A stretch of 43,637 nucleotides of DNA from Chitinophagaceae bacterium (GCA_004028765.1 SAIX01000102.1:1-43637); one strand, 5' to 3'; shown: positions 16,927 through 26,662, counted from the stretch's first letter. Notes: generated by a model from the sequence alone, not told the origin. Numbers and translations are program-made.

Positions 16927-18462
16927 ATGACAGAAAAGATCCTCATCCTCGATTTCGGCAGCCAGTTCACACAACTTATTGCAAGGGCAGTAAGAGAAGC
17001 CAATGTGTACTGCGAGATCATTCCGTATCATGCATCTTTTTCTTTTGAACCCTCCCTCAAAGGGATCATCCTCAGCGGTTCCCCGTTTAGTGTGAATGAA
17101 GAAAAAGCGCCGGTGGTGGATGTGGCTTCTTTTATCGGGAAAGTGCCTGTGCTCGGTGTTTGTTACGGGGCACAACTTACTGCAAAACTGTTTGGGGGCA
17201 GGGTTGATAAATCCAATAAAAGGGAATATGGCAGGGCAAAACTGCATATCCGGCAAAAAGATATTTTACTGGATAACGTTGCAGAACAATCGCAGGTATG
17301 GATGAGCCACAGCGATTCGATCACACAATTACCCGAAGGTTTTGAAATTCTTGCCACTACAGAAAGCATCCCCGTTGCGGGTTTCCGTAAAACAGGACAG
17401 GATACAAAACCCCTGTATGGCATCCAGTTTCACCCAGAGGTATATCACTCCGTTGAAGGGAAAAAAATCATCAGCAATTTCCTCGTGCATATCTGCGGAT
17501 GCAGCCAGAACTGGACCCCGGCTTCTTTTGTACAGGAAACAGTCGACAAACTAAAGCAGCAGATCGGCGACAGTCATGTGATCATGGCGTTGAGTGGTGG
17601 TGTTGACAGTACCGTTGCCGCAACACTGATCAGCAAAGCCATTGGCAACAGGTTACATGGCATTTTTGTAGACAATGGCGTTTTACGAAAAAATGAATTT
17701 CAGCAGGTACTGGATACCTATCATACCATCGGTCTCAATGTAAAGGGAATTGATGCGAAACAGCTTTTTTACGATGCTTTCAAAGGAAAAACAGATCCGG
17801 AACAAAAACGGAAAGTGATCGGTAAATTATTTATCGATGTGTTCCATGAAGAATCCAAAAAAGTAGCCGGCGTAAAGTTTTTAGGCCAGGGAACGATCTA
17901 TCCCGATGTGATCGAAAGCGTAAGCGTGCACGGCCCGTCTCAAACCATCAAATCACACCACAATGTAGGGGGGCTGCCAGATATCATGCACCTTGACCTT
18001 GTAGAACCTTTGCGGTTTTTATTTAAAGATGAAGTGCGCCGCGTAGGGCTGGAACTGGGTATACCTGCAGAGATGATCAACAGGCACCCCTTCCCCGGGC
18101 CGGGGCTGGCGATCCGTATATTAGGTGAAGTAACCGAAGAAAAAGTAAAACTGTTACAGGATGCGGATGACATTTATATCCGCGGGTTGAAGGAACATCA
18201 TTTATACAGTTCGGTATGGCAGGCCGGTACCATTTTACTTCCCGTGAAAAGCGTTGGTGTGATGGGCGATGAACGCACGTATGAATTCACGGTGGCATTG
18301 CGGGCGGTTACTTCAGTGGATGGCATGACGGCCGACTGGGCGCACCTGCCTTACGAATTCCTTGCACATATTTCGAATGAGATCATCAACAACGTACGCG
18401 GTATTAACCGGGTGGTATATGACATCAGCAGTAAACCACCGGCTACCATCGAATGGGAATAA
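16927..18462 (+). CDS. guaA: GMP synthase (glutamine-hydrolysing)
   Basis: Converts XMP to GMP with ATP and ammonia from glutamine, the last step of guanine nucleotide synthesis. The 511 residues contain a class-I glutaminase (~1-195; nucleophile Cys79 in GVCYGAQ, then FHPE) and an ATP-pyrophosphatase domain ([13 protein letters not shown]). The dimerisation domain follows with [13 protein letters not shown] and [16 protein letters not shown] and ends KPPATIEWE, the canonical C-terminus. The normal start [20 protein letters not shown] is present. The next gene begins nine bases later on the same strand, so the two are probably co-transcribed. Confidence 0.98.
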   Translation: MTEKILILDFGSQFTQLIARAVREANVYCEIIPYHASFSFEPSLKGIILSGSPFSVNEEKAPVVDVASFIGKVPVLGVCYGAQLTAKLFGGRVDKSNKREYGRAKLHIRQKDILLDNVAEQSQVWMSHSDSITQLPEGFEILATTESIPVAGFRKTGQDTKPLYGIQFHPEVYHSVEGKKIISNFLVHICGCSQNWTPASFVQETVDKLKQQIGDSHVIMALSGGVDSTVAATLISKAIGNRLHGIFVDNGVLRKNEFQQVLDTYHTIGLNVKGIDAKQLFYDAFKGKTDPEQKRKVIGKLFIDVFHEESKKVAGVKFLGQGTIYPDVIESVSVHGPSQTIKSHHNVGGLPDIMHLDLVEPLRFLFKDEVRRVGLELGIPAEMINRHPFPGPGLAIRILGEVTEEKVKLLQDADDIYIRGLKEHHLYSSVWQAGTILLPVKSVGVMGDERTYEFTVALRAVTSVDGMTADWAHLPYEFLAHISNEIINNVRGINRVVYDISSKPPATIEWE

Positions 18463-18471
18463 ATTAACCTT

Positions 18472-19632
18472 ATGCAAAGAGGCAGGATTTTTTCGGTGCT
18501 GGTCTTTCTTTTTGTTGCCCTGGGTCAGCTTCAGGCACAAAGCAGGGCAGTTAAGATTGCTGTGTTTGCCCCATTGTATATCGACTCTGCTTTCAGTGGC
18601 GAAACATATAAACTTGGCAGAAACAATCTTCCCAGGTACATGCTGCCCGGTCTCGATTTTTACAATGGCGTGATGCTGGCGGTTGATTCGCTTCAATCAG
18701 AAAAAGCACCCGTGGGGGTAATGATCTATGATACCAAAAGCGTTTCTTACGGTATCGAATCTGTTTTGTCACAACCCGCAATGCAGGATGTGCAATTGAT
18801 CATTGCATCATTCAATAGCCGTGCTGAAATAAAACCGCTTGCCGATTTTGCAAAAGAGAAAAATATCCTCTTGCTTTCAGCCACCTACCCGAACGATGGC
18901 GGTATCAGCAACAACCCTGGTTTTGTAATGCTGAACCCTACGCTTGGCGGGCATATTGAAGCGGTGTACCGGTTTCTTCACCGAAGTTACCCTTTAGAGA
19001 ATATCACGTTGTTCCGTAGAAAAGGGATCATTGAAGACCAGGTTTTTTCCACCATCGCTAATATGAACAAACGTACGCCGGGTGTACCGCTTAAAATAAA
19101 AACGGTTGAGTTAACAGATAGTTTTACTGCAAAAGAAGTAACCGACCATCTCGACAGCACCAGGCGGAATATCGTGGTTTGCGGTACACTGAATGAAACT
19201 TTTGGAATAAATCTCTCAAAAGCCATCGGCAGCAATAAAGCATACAAAGCCATTGCCGTTGGTATGCCCACCTGGGATGCCCTGCGCGATATCAGCAACG
19301 GACTGGAGATCGTATATACCACTCCTTATAATTTTACTAGGCAGGATAAACTCAGTATCCGCATCATTGATCTGTACCGGTTGAAGTATGCCGGCAGGGC
19401 AAGCGATATGGTATTTAAAGGATATGAAACCATGTATCGCTACACGAAACTGTTATTGAAATATGGAAAGGATCTTCCGATGCACCTTTCTGACAAAGAA
19501 CCCCGCCTGTTCAATGATTTTGACATACAGGCTACTTCTGTAAACAAAGACTATTCAACCACTGATTATCTCGAGAACAAAAAACTGTATCTCATCCGGA
19601 AACTGGATGGCAAAGTAAAATCAGTAAACTAA
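18472..19632 (+). CDS. Exported periplasmic-binding-protein-like (type 1) protein
   Basis: A 386-residue exported protein with signal peptide (FSVLVFLFVALGQLQAQ). It has a type-1 periplasmic-binding fold similar to amino-acid ABC substrate-binding proteins: KIAVFAPLYID, LDFYNGVMLAVDSL, then VGVMIYDTKS, an ITLFRRKG inter-lobe strand, and FKGYETMYRYTKLLLKYG near the end. There is no LysM domain, although related Bacteroidota proteins near guaA carry LysM repeats before this fold. No ABC permease or ATPase is adjacent, so a transport role is not supported. A structural or lipoprotein-like envelope role is possible. It follows guaA by nine bases. Confidence 0.75.
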   Translation: MQRGRIFSVLVFLFVALGQLQAQSRAVKIAVFAPLYIDSAFSGETYKLGRNNLPRYMLPGLDFYNGVMLAVDSLQSEKAPVGVMIYDTKSVSYGIESVLSQPAMQDVQLIIASFNSRAEIKPLADFAKEKNILLLSATYPNDGGISNNPGFVMLNPTLGGHIEAVYRFLHRSYPLENITLFRRKGIIEDQVFSTIANMNKRTPGVPLKIKTVELTDSFTAKEVTDHLDSTRRNIVVCGTLNETFGINLSKAIGSNKAYKAIAVGMPTWDALRDISNGLEIVYTTPYNFTRQDKLSIRIIDLYRLKYAGRASDMVFKGYETMYRYTKLLLKYGKDLPMHLSDKEPRLFNDFDIQATSVNKDYSTTDYLENKKLYLIRKLDGKVKSVN

Positions 19633-19664
19633 AACTTTCCGGCGCAATAATTGTTTCTGGCTGT

Positions 19665-19811
19665 ATGAAGACATTCAGAGGCAATAAATCAACCCTGCCC
19701 TCTAAAAAATGTATTACCTGCGGCCGCTTATTTACCTGGCGGAAAAAATGGGAAAAGGTTTGGGCAGAAGTGAAATACTGCAGCGAGAAATGCAGGCGAA
19801 AAAAATTGTAA
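19665..19811 (+). CDS. Small DUF2256 zinc-binding protein
   Basis: A 48-residue protein of the DUF2256 family. The core reads KKCITCGRLFTWRKKWEKVW, then VKYCSEKCRRKK. It has two cysteine pairs (Cys16/Cys19 and Cys39/Cys43) likely to bind zinc, and a strongly conserved Trp-Arg-Lys-Lys-Trp stretch. The biochemical function is unknown; from memory, family members often lie near photolyase/cryptochrome genes. Here it stands 82 bases before the Lhr-like helicase on the same strand, which suggests a DNA-repair association by position only. The start ATG at 19665 is the only sensible one. Confidence 0.85.
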   Translation: MKTFRGNKSTLPSKKCITCGRLFTWRKKWEKVWAEVKYCSEKCRRKKL

Positions 19812-19893
19812 CGGCATACATTTTCAATCATTACTTTATAGCGTTGTTATACCTGTTTGCCTTAGATTAAACTTGTTAACTTGTATCCGATAA

Positions 19894-22374
19894 ATGAAAG
19901 CTAAGGCAAACACCGGGCTCAGTATCATCCGCGAATGGATGGCACACAAAGGATACGAGCCTTTTGCATTCCAGGAAGAAAGCTGGCAGCAGATACTAGC
20001 GGGCAAAAGCGGTTTGGTGAATGCACCTACCGGCTGCGGTAAAACATTCTCTGTTTTCCTTGGTAGCATTATTCAGTATATCAACGAGCAACCTTCTGAT
20101 TTCAGGAAAAAGAAAAACCTGGGTTTACAATTATTATGGATCACCCCATTACGGGCATTGGCAAAAGACATTGCACGTGCCATGGAAGAAGTGCTTACAG
20201 AACTTTCCATACCCTGGCAGGTTGGCATCCGCAACGGAGATACCAGCACCACAGAACGGCAGAAACAAAAGAAATATATGCCGGAGGTATTGATCATTAC
20301 CCCCGAAAGCCTCCACCTGCTGTTGGCGCAAAAAGGATATCCATCTGTGTTGGGCAGCGTAAGAATCATTGCAATGGATGAATGGCATGAATTACTGGGC
20401 AGCAAAAGGGGTGTACAGGTTGAACTAGCTGTGAGCAGGATCATTCATTGCAGAAAAACGATTGACGCTTCCGCTAAAACGCCCCAGGTATGGGGGATCA
20501 GCGCCACGATCGGGAACCTGGAAGAAGCCAAAAATGTTTTACTGGCACCACTGCAGCAGGAGGGTGTGATCATCAAGGCACAACTTGATAAAAAAATTGA
20601 AGTGATCCCTATCATTCCCGATGAGATCGAAAAATACCCATGGGCCGGCCACCTGGGTATTAAACTCGCACACAAACTGGTTCCGGTAATCGAATCAAAC
20701 CGTACCACGCTGATCTTTATCAATACCAGGGGCATGAGCGAAACCTGGTACCAGACATTATTAACCGTTGCCCCGCAATTCGCCGGCGCCATGGCGTTGC
20801 ACCACGGGAGTATCGAGCAGGAACTGCGTTTATGGGTGGAAGAAGCTTTGCATACAGAGAAATTAAAAGCAGTGGTGTGTACGGCAAGTCTTGACCTTGG
20901 TGTTGATTTCCGCCCGGTCGATGCCGTGATACAGGTGGGTTCGCCAAAAGGCATTGCCCGTTTTTTACAAAGGGCAGGCAGAAGCGGGCACCGGCCCGGT
21001 GAGATAAGCCGCATTTATTTTTTACCGACACATTCACTCGAATTGCTTGAAGTGGCCGCTTTAAAACAAGCCATACAGGAAAAAGCCATCGAAAGCCGTG
21101 AACCCATGCTGTTGTGCTTTGATGTGCTGTTACAATACCTGTGTACACTTGCCATTGGCGAAGGTTTCAGGGCCGGAGAAATTTTTACAGAAATAAAAAG
21201 TACCTGGTGTTTTGCTGATATCACGGAAACGGAATGGCAGAAAGTATTGTTACCCCTTACCATCGGCGGGAAGGCATTACAGCAATACGATGAATATAAA
21301 AAAGTGGAAGTGACCGATGGCCTCTTCCATATCCGCAACCGCCGGCTTGCTATGCGCCACCGCATGCATATCGGAACCATTGTAAGCGATGCCATGCTGA
21401 AAGTAAAACTGATGAATGGGGGCTTTATCGGTGTGATAGAAGAATGGTTTATCAGCCGGCTGGAACCCGGCGAGGTATTTACGCTCGCAGGAAGAAACCT
21501 GGAACTGGTGATGATCAAAGACATGAATGTAATGGTGCGTAAATCCGGTTCTAAAAAAACGATTGTTCCCTCGTGGATGGGCGGGCGGATGAGCCTTACC
21601 GCAAACCTGGGAAAGATACTCCGCGAAACATTTAACAGGGCTTTGGTGGATGAATCGGATATTGAACTAAAGAGTTTACATAGTTTGTTCGAGCTGCAGC
21701 GCACTTTGTCCCATATTCCAAGAAACCATGAAATACTGATCGAACAGATCGAAGATAAAAACGGTTTTCACCTGGTGGTGTACCCATTTGAAGGCAGGCA
21801 GGTGCATGAAGCAATGAGTGCCATTCTCGCCTATCGTATCGGAAAAATCACACCGATCAGTTTTTCCATTTCGATGAATGATTATGGTTTTGAATTGCTA
21901 AGCGACCAGCCCGTACCGGTTGACGACAGCAATGCACGGGAGCTTTTCACAACGGATAACCTCTTACTCGATATTCAGAAAAGCATGAACAACACGGAGA
22001 TGGCCAAACGGAAATTCAGGGATATTGCGGTGATCGGTGGCCTGATTTTCCAGGGGATGCCGGGCGAGAAAAAAAAAGCAAGGCATTTACAATCCTCCGC
22101 CTCCCTCCTTTTCAAGGTTTTTGAAGAGTACGATACCGATAACCTGTTATTGAAACAGGCATACCAGGAAGTGCTGATGCAGCAGATGGATGAAGTGCGC
22201 TTGCGGCTGGCATTACAAAGAATCGTTGACTCGGATATCATCCTCCGTTTCCCTGAAAAGATCACACCGCTTTCTTTCCCGATAATAGTGGATGGATTAA
22301 ACCGAAATCATTATTCTTCAGAATCGCTGGAAGAAAGGGTCCGCAAAATGCAGCAGCAACTGGAAAAAGATTGA
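19894..22374 (+). CDS. Ligase-associated DNA-damage-response DEXH-box helicase (Lhr-like)
   Basis: An 826-residue superfamily-2 helicase of the Lhr-related type found in bacterial 'ligase-associated' repair clusters. Motifs in order: Q-like FAFQEESWQQIL, Walker A NAPTGCGKT (43-51), Ia ITPLRALAKD, TPESLHLLL, Walker B DEWH (162-165), III SATIGNLEE, IV LIFINTRGMSE, V LDLGVDFRPVD, and VI QRAGRSGHRPGE. The C-terminal ~350 residues match the Lhr-type winged-helix/core extension. It is expected to move along single-stranded DNA 3'-5' and process damaged DNA. PdeM follows after 78 bases. The usual ATP-dependent ligase and MBL-fold exonuclease of the cluster are absent from the window. Confidence 0.93.
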   Translation: MKAKANTGLSIIREWMAHKGYEPFAFQEESWQQILAGKSGLVNAPTGCGKTFSVFLGSIIQYINEQPSDFRKKKNLGLQLLWITPLRALAKDIARAMEEVLTELSIPWQVGIRNGDTSTTERQKQKKYMPEVLIITPESLHLLLAQKGYPSVLGSVRIIAMDEWHELLGSKRGVQVELAVSRIIHCRKTIDASAKTPQVWGISATIGNLEEAKNVLLAPLQQEGVIIKAQLDKKIEVIPIIPDEIEKYPWAGHLGIKLAHKLVPVIESNRTTLIFINTRGMSETWYQTLLTVAPQFAGAMALHHGSIEQELRLWVEEALHTEKLKAVVCTASLDLGVDFRPVDAVIQVGSPKGIARFLQRAGRSGHRPGEISRIYFLPTHSLELLEVAALKQAIQEKAIESREPMLLCFDVLLQYLCTLAIGEGFRAGEIFTEIKSTWCFADITETEWQKVLLPLTIGGKALQQYDEYKKVEVTDGLFHIRNRRLAMRHRMHIGTIVSDAMLKVKLMNGGFIGVIEEWFISRLEPGEVFTLAGRNLELVMIKDMNVMVRKSGSKKTIVPSWMGGRMSLTANLGKILRETFNRALVDESDIELKSLHSLFELQRTLSHIPRNHEILIEQIEDKNGFHLVVYPFEGRQVHEAMSAILAYRIGKITPISFSISMNDYGFELLSDQPVPVDDSNARELFTTDNLLLDIQKSMNNTEMAKRKFRDIAVIGGLIFQGMPGEKKKARHLQSSASLLFKVFEEYDTDNLLLKQAYQEVLMQQMDEVRLRLALQRIVDSDIILRFPEKITPLSFPIIVDGLNRNHYSSESLEERVRKMQQQLEKD

Positions 22375-22435
22375 CAAGAGTTTTAGTTCCGGCAAATAAA
22401 CAGTCATCACAGGGCGCTGTTTTATTCACACAAAG

Positions 22436-22443
22436 TATCTTTA
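22436..22443 (+). promoter_or_regulatory. Possible internal -7 element before pdeM
   Basis: TATCTTTA differs from TAnnTTTG at the last base and ends nine bases before the pdeM ATG. It could give an internal start separate from helicase read-through. Weak evidence. Confidence 0.3.
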
Positions 22444-22452
22444 CAGCCAGCT

Positions 22453-23109
22453 ATGACATCACCGGTTTTACACAAAATTGACGGGCATCATTTCTGGCTT
22501 TCACCACAGCGATGTTTATTTTGGGAAGAAGAAAAAGCATTGATCCTTTCCGATCTGCATTTCGGGAAAACAGGGCATTTCCGCAAACATGGGATTGCGG
22601 TGCCACAGGCTGTATACAGGGAAGACCTGCAGCGGTTACTGGACCAGGTGATATTTTACAAAGCCAAACAGGTGATTGCAGTGGGCGATCTTTTTCATAG
22701 TGAAAGCAATAAAGAGCTGGAACTTTTTCTGAAATGGAGAAATGATATATCGTCAGTGCAGTTTACACTGGTAAAAGGCAACCATGATATCCTGCACCAG
22801 CAATGGTATGAGAAAGCCGGGATTGAAGTGCGTACCGGTTTTTATGGTCAGGCCGGGATTGGTTTTGTGCACGATCCCTCGGAATTACCGGAAACAAATG
22901 GCTTGTATACTTTTTGCGGGCATTTTCATCCGGCAGTGGTAATAAGCGGTACCGGTAAACAAAGCCTGCAGTTCCCATGTTTTTATTTTTCAAAAAAGAT
23001 GGCGATCCTGCCTGCTTTCAGCAAATTCAGTGGTTTTGCCACGGTAAGAAAAAAGAAAGGCGACCAGGTATACGCAATCGTTGACCAATCTATTATCACC
23101 ATTCAATGA
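22453..23109 (+). CDS. pdeM: Ligase-associated DNA damage response endonuclease PdeM
   Basis: A 218-residue calcineurin-like metallophosphoesterase. The metal-site motifs are all visible: SDLHFGKTGHFRKHG (D-x-H at 34-36), VGDLFHS, KGNHD and the terminal CGHFHP. This spacing and the placement directly after the Lhr-like helicase identify the PdeM family, which cuts DNA in the ligase-associated damage response. It overlaps the next gene by four bases (ATGA), implying translational coupling. It is cytoplasmic, with no signal peptide. Confidence 0.92.
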   Translation: MTSPVLHKIDGHHFWLSPQRCLFWEEEKALILSDLHFGKTGHFRKHGIAVPQAVYREDLQRLLDQVIFYKAKQVIAVGDLFHSESNKELELFLKWRNDISSVQFTLVKGNHDILHQQWYEKAGIEVRTGFYGQAGIGFVHDPSELPETNGLYTFCGHFHPAVVISGTGKQSLQFPCFYFSKKMAILPAFSKFSGFATVRKKKGDQVYAIVDQSIITIQ

Positions 23110-24008
23110 TCCGTATTGCGTTTGATCCGATCTATGCACACCCGCTTCCCGAAGGGCACCGCTTCCCGATGCTGAAATATGAATTGATCCCGGAACAGTT
23201 GTTATATGAAGGATCGATAACAAAAGAGCAGCTGTTTTCTCCCACACCCTGTGAAGACAAGATCATTTTACAAACGCATACCGAAACTTATTATCAGAAA
23301 TTATTACAGCAAACCCTTACTGCCTCTGAACAGAGAAAGGTCGGTTTCCCGCAATCGCCGGAGCTGACACTTCGTGAACGGATCATAACACAGGGAACAC
23401 TCGACTGCTGCCGCTATGCGATGAGCCAGGGTGTTGCCCTGAATGTGGCCGGAGGAACGCATCATGCATTTGCCGACCGGGGGGAAGGGTTTTGTTTATT
23501 GAATGATATGGCAGTAGTGGCTAATTATCTCCTGGATAAAAAAATCGCAAACCAGATCCTCATCATCGATCTTGACGTACACCAGGGCAATGGCACAGCC
23601 AAAATTTTTGAAAATGAAAGCCGGGTTTTTACATTCAGCATGCATGGAGCACATAACTACCCTTTTCACAAAGAGATTTCCGACCTGGATATACCACTGC
23701 CGGATGGCATTGATGATGCGGCCTATCTTGCCTTATTACAAACCCATCTGCCGGGACTCGTTCAAACAATACGGCCTGATTTTTCTTTTTATCTATCAGG
23801 AGTAGATATTCTTTCTACAGATAAATTCGGGAAACTGAAAATAAGTATCGAAGGCTGCAAAGCCCGCGACCGTTTTGTATTTGAAACATTATCCCGCAAT
23901 AATATTCCAGTAACCGTAGCGATGGGGGGTGGTTATTCTCCGGATATCCGGACCATCGTGGAAGCGCACTGCAATACATTCCGGCTTGCCAAAGAGATTT
24001 ATGGATAA
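23106..24008 (+). CDS. Histone-deacetylase-family hydrolase
   Basis: A 300-residue zinc amidohydrolase of the arginase/deacetylase fold (class II/IV histone-deacetylase-like). Landmarks are GGTHHAFADRGEGFC with paired His119-His120, IDLDVHQGNGTA with zinc ligands around Asp157 and His159, SGVDILSTDKFGKL carrying a third Asp, and MGGGYSPDI with the transition-state Tyr. Bacterial members deacetylate acetyl-lysine, polyamines or acetoin-pathway proteins; the substrate here is unknown. Its start overlaps the pdeM stop, so it is part of the helicase-PdeM unit, which is notable for an enzyme not usually listed with that repair cluster. Confidence 0.9.
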   Translation: MIRIAFDPIYAHPLPEGHRFPMLKYELIPEQLLYEGSITKEQLFSPTPCEDKIILQTHTETYYQKLLQQTLTASEQRKVGFPQSPELTLRERIITQGTLDCCRYAMSQGVALNVAGGTHHAFADRGEGFCLLNDMAVVANYLLDKKIANQILIIDLDVHQGNGTAKIFENESRVFTFSMHGAHNYPFHKEISDLDIPLPDGIDDAAYLALLQTHLPGLVQTIRPDFSFYLSGVDILSTDKFGKLKISIEGCKARDRFVFETLSRNNIPVTVAMGGGYSPDIRTIVEAHCNTFRLAKEIYG

Positions 24009-24065
24009 TCTGCGTAAGCAACAATTCTCATACGCATTACCATATTCCGGTTATCGTTCCAACAA

Positions 24066-24818
24066 TCAATTCAGCTTCTTCTTTAAACTGCTCACCTGTT
24101 CCTGTAAATTATTTACCATACCCGCCAACTGGTTCATATCCCAGCGCGGTGCGGTATTGGCTTTCTGCATAATGTAAACCGCTTTCCATACTTCGAGCAC
24201 ATCTTCTGCATTTACATTATAGGGCTCATAAACAGGATTGTCGCTGATCAATGTGATCTTATTCTTAACCCGGTTATTTTTCACGATGCGCTTGTACACC
24301 ACGCCCTCATTGCGTGAAAGCACCACATAGGTATTGCTGTTCTTTACATCTTCCAGGTCGTCCACCTTCTCACCAACGATCACACTGCCGCTGGGCGTAG
24401 GCAGCATGCTATCTCCCACTATTTCAAAAGCCCGGTACTGACCGGGACCAAGCATCGGCAAAGTGAATGTATTCAATTCATCAATAAACTCAGGATCTCC
24501 ATAACCGGCTAAATAACCGGCAGCCGCTTTAACAGGAACAAAACGGACTTCGGCCACTTCGGCCGTCATCTTCATCTGCCGGCGTTTTTCGATATAGCTG
24601 AGTGCACGTGGGGCAGAAAGGTCTTTAAAAAGAAAATCCTCGAGACTCAGTTTAAAGATGTTGCATATCTGCTCCATCACTTCCAGCCTGGGCTCGGCTC
24701 GTTCTTCTTCATAAGCGCCAACCAATGATCTTTTGATCTTTAATTTATTGGCCATTTCTTCCTGTGTCCAGCCACGCAGCTTACGCAGGTAACGTAAATT
24801 TTGTCCGGCATTTGACAT
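24066..24818 (-). CDS. XRE-family/S24 (LexA-like) transcriptional repressor
   Basis: 250 residues from the ATG at 24818 (MSNAGQNLRYLRKLRGWTQE), preferred over an upstream frame start because the helix-turn-helix begins there. HTH_XRE spans ~6-62. The S24 peptidase domain (~92-218) has a candidate Ala100-Gly101 cleavage site (VKAAAGYLAG), nucleophile Ser137 in VGDSMLPT and general-base Lys176 in VVYKRIV. The self-cleavage dyad is therefore intact. A C-terminal coiled coil (~228-248) is extra. Such proteins repress promoters until RecA-type activation triggers self-cleavage. It converges on the helicase-PdeM-deacetylase genes. Two matched palindromes lie over its own promoter, suggesting autorepression. 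Confidence 0.93.
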   Translation of the reverse strand: MSNAGQNLRYLRKLRGWTQEEMANKLKIKRSLVGAYEEERAEPRLEVMEQICNIFKLSLEDFLFKDLSAPRALSYIEKRRQMKMTAEVAEVRFVPVKAAAGYLAGYGDPEFIDELNTFTLPMLGPGQYRAFEIVGDSMLPTPSGSVIVGEKVDDLEDVKNSNTYVVLSRNEGVVYKRIVKNNRVKNKITLISDNPVYEPYNVNAEDVLEVWKAVYIMQKANTAPRWDMNQLAGMVNNLQEQVSSLKKKLN

Positions 24819-24819
24819 A

Positions 24820-24871
24820 GCTAATCTGTTTAGCAAGCAATTTACTAACATTTTTAGTTAACTGCAAAATA
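24820..24871 (-). promoter_or_regulatory. S24 repressor promoter with two matched palindromic operators
   Basis: Two 15-bp palindromes share the form RCTAA-N5-TTAGY: GCTAA/TTAGC at 24820-24834 and ACTAA/TTAGT at 24844-24858, with centres 24 bp apart. A TATTTTGC -7-like element (24871-24864 on the minus strand) places the expected start of transcription inside the outer palindrome. The inner one ends one base before the ATG. Operator function is inferred from symmetry, spacing and position. Confidence 0.6.
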
Positions 24872-24962
24872 TTTTTTTATTTTTCCACACCCATCCTTTC
24901 TTCCCTTTTTTCAGGTGGTTACGGTTCGATGCCGTATTTTTCTGCACGCAAACAAACCACTC

Positions 24963-26621
24963 ATGAGAAAACTGTTATTCGCATTGCTGCTGGCACCCGC
25001 GGGTTTATGGGCACAGAACAATACCAACTGGACCGACGACCTCATCCTCACCCCCGAAAAATCGAATTTTGAAAAAACATCCACCTATGCAGATGTGGTG
25101 AGTTTTATCAATGCCATCAAATCCAAAAGCCCTTACCTGCAGGTTAGCAGTATGGGCAAAAGCCCGATGGGGAAAGACATTCCGCTGCTGATCCTCTCCA
25201 ACCCTTCCATCAGCACGCCGGAGCAGGCAAAGGCTTCGGGAAAAATGGTGATCTATATACAGGGGAATATCCACGCAGGTGAAGTGGAAGGAAAAGAAGC
25301 CGTGATGATGCTGATGCGGGATATCCTTCTCGGGAAAAAAATAAATTTTCTTGATAACCTGATCATTCTTTTCGCGCCGATTTATAATACCGACAGCAAC
25401 GATAAAATGGCAAAGGGCTTAAGACCATCACAGGAAAACAGCCCGCTCGAAACCGGTGAACGCGAAAACAGCCAGGGTCTCGACCTTAACCGCGATGGTA
25501 TTAAAATGGAAGCGCCCGAAACACAGGGATTGATCCAGAATGTGATCACTGCCTGGGACCCGCAGGTGACTGTTGACCTGCATACCACCAACGGCACCTG
25601 GCACGCCTATTCACTTACCTGGGCACCAAGTTATCTTTATGCCGGCGAGCCGGGCACTTATCATTACAGCAATGATGTGATGCTACCGGCGATCACCACT
25701 CGTGTGAAGGAAAAATACGGGATGTTCTTTGGCCCGTACGGGGATTATAATGTGAGAGAAGGATGGCCGCTGAAAAATTTTTATACCTATAACCACCATC
25801 CCCGTTATATCATCAACCAGTTTGGCCTGCGCAACCGCATCGGTATTTTAAGCGAAGCATTTGCACACGAGCGTTTTTACCAGCGTATATACAGCACGTA
25901 CAGTTTTGTGAATGAGATACTGGATTATTGTGACCACCACTGGAAAGATATCATCCGCATCAATGCCGAATCGGAAGCTGCGGCAATAAAAAATGTACTG
26001 GATAATGCCGGTAAGGTGAAAAAAGGTGTCCGCTTTAAAATGGTTCCGGCAGAAAAAAAGCTGAACGGTTTCCGTACATATGATTATACTTCCTTCACCA
26101 AACCAGACGGAAGCAAAACACTGGTGAAAAACGGGAATATCGTTACCTATGACAATATCAATTACTACGGTGAGTTCAAAGACACTGTGCAAAGTACTTT
26201 ACCCCGTGGCTATCTCATTCCCGCATCACAATCCGCCATTGCAGAATTGCTGATGAAACAGGGTGTGAAAGTGGAGAAGCTGGATAAGGAAGAAAAAATA
26301 TCCGGCGAAATTTTTCTGGTCGAAAAATTAACCCGCTCCCCACGCAAATTTGAAGGGCATTTTATGGCATCCGCCGAAGGGCATTTTGAGAATGCCACCA
26401 AAACATTTGCCAAAGGCGATTACAAAGTAGACCTTGCCCAACCCCTTGCGAACCTTGCTTTTTATATGCTCGAGCCACAGTCGGACGATGGCCTGCTTAC
26501 CTGGAATTTCTTTGATACCTATCTCGATCAGAATGGCGTTGCAGCAAAGCCTGTGGAATTTCCTGTTTTCAAATATTATGCCTGGCCCGAACCTGCGAAA
26601 AAGAAACCGGGGAAGAAATAA
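24963..26621 (+). CDS. Secreted M14-family zinc carboxypeptidase
   Basis: 552 residues from the ATG at 24963 (MRKLLFALLLAPAGLWAQ signal peptide); the longer upstream reading lacks a signal. The M14 catalytic domain fills ~20-330. QGNIHAGEVEGKEAVMMLM contains the HxxE zinc pair and VDLHTTNGTW the second His. LDLNRDGIKMEAPETQGL matches the family's substrate-binding RD region. The C-terminal ~200 residues (FRTYDYTSFTKPDGS onward, with FLVEKLTRSPRKFEGH) are of the type found in long Bacteroidota M14 proteins. It is a periplasmic or secreted peptidase with unknown specificity. It is divergent from the S24 repressor; a TATTTTTC lies ~30 bases upstream. Confidence 0.9.
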   Translation: MRKLLFALLLAPAGLWAQNNTNWTDDLILTPEKSNFEKTSTYADVVSFINAIKSKSPYLQVSSMGKSPMGKDIPLLILSNPSISTPEQAKASGKMVIYIQGNIHAGEVEGKEAVMMLMRDILLGKKINFLDNLIILFAPIYNTDSNDKMAKGLRPSQENSPLETGERENSQGLDLNRDGIKMEAPETQGLIQNVITAWDPQVTVDLHTTNGTWHAYSLTWAPSYLYAGEPGTYHYSNDVMLPAITTRVKEKYGMFFGPYGDYNVREGWPLKNFYTYNHHPRYIINQFGLRNRIGILSEAFAHERFYQRIYSTYSFVNEILDYCDHHWKDIIRINAESEAAAIKNVLDNAGKVKKGVRFKMVPAEKKLNGFRTYDYTSFTKPDGSKTLVKNGNIVTYDNINYYGEFKDTVQSTLPRGYLIPASQSAIAELLMKQGVKVEKLDKEEKISGEIFLVEKLTRSPRKFEGHFMASAEGHFENATKTFAKGDYKVDLAQPLANLAFYMLEPQSDDGLLTWNFFDTYLDQNGVAAKPVEFPVFKYYAWPEPAKKKPGKK

Positions 26622-26662
26622 CGATCCCATCTGGATTTAAAATGCATTAACCCCATTGATTG

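Noticed and set aside
19812..19893. S24 operator (RCTAA-N5-TTAGY) upstream of the helicase gene
   Set aside because: Only partial pieces such as CTTAG and GTTAAC are found; no full palindrome, so direct repression by the S24 protein is not supported.
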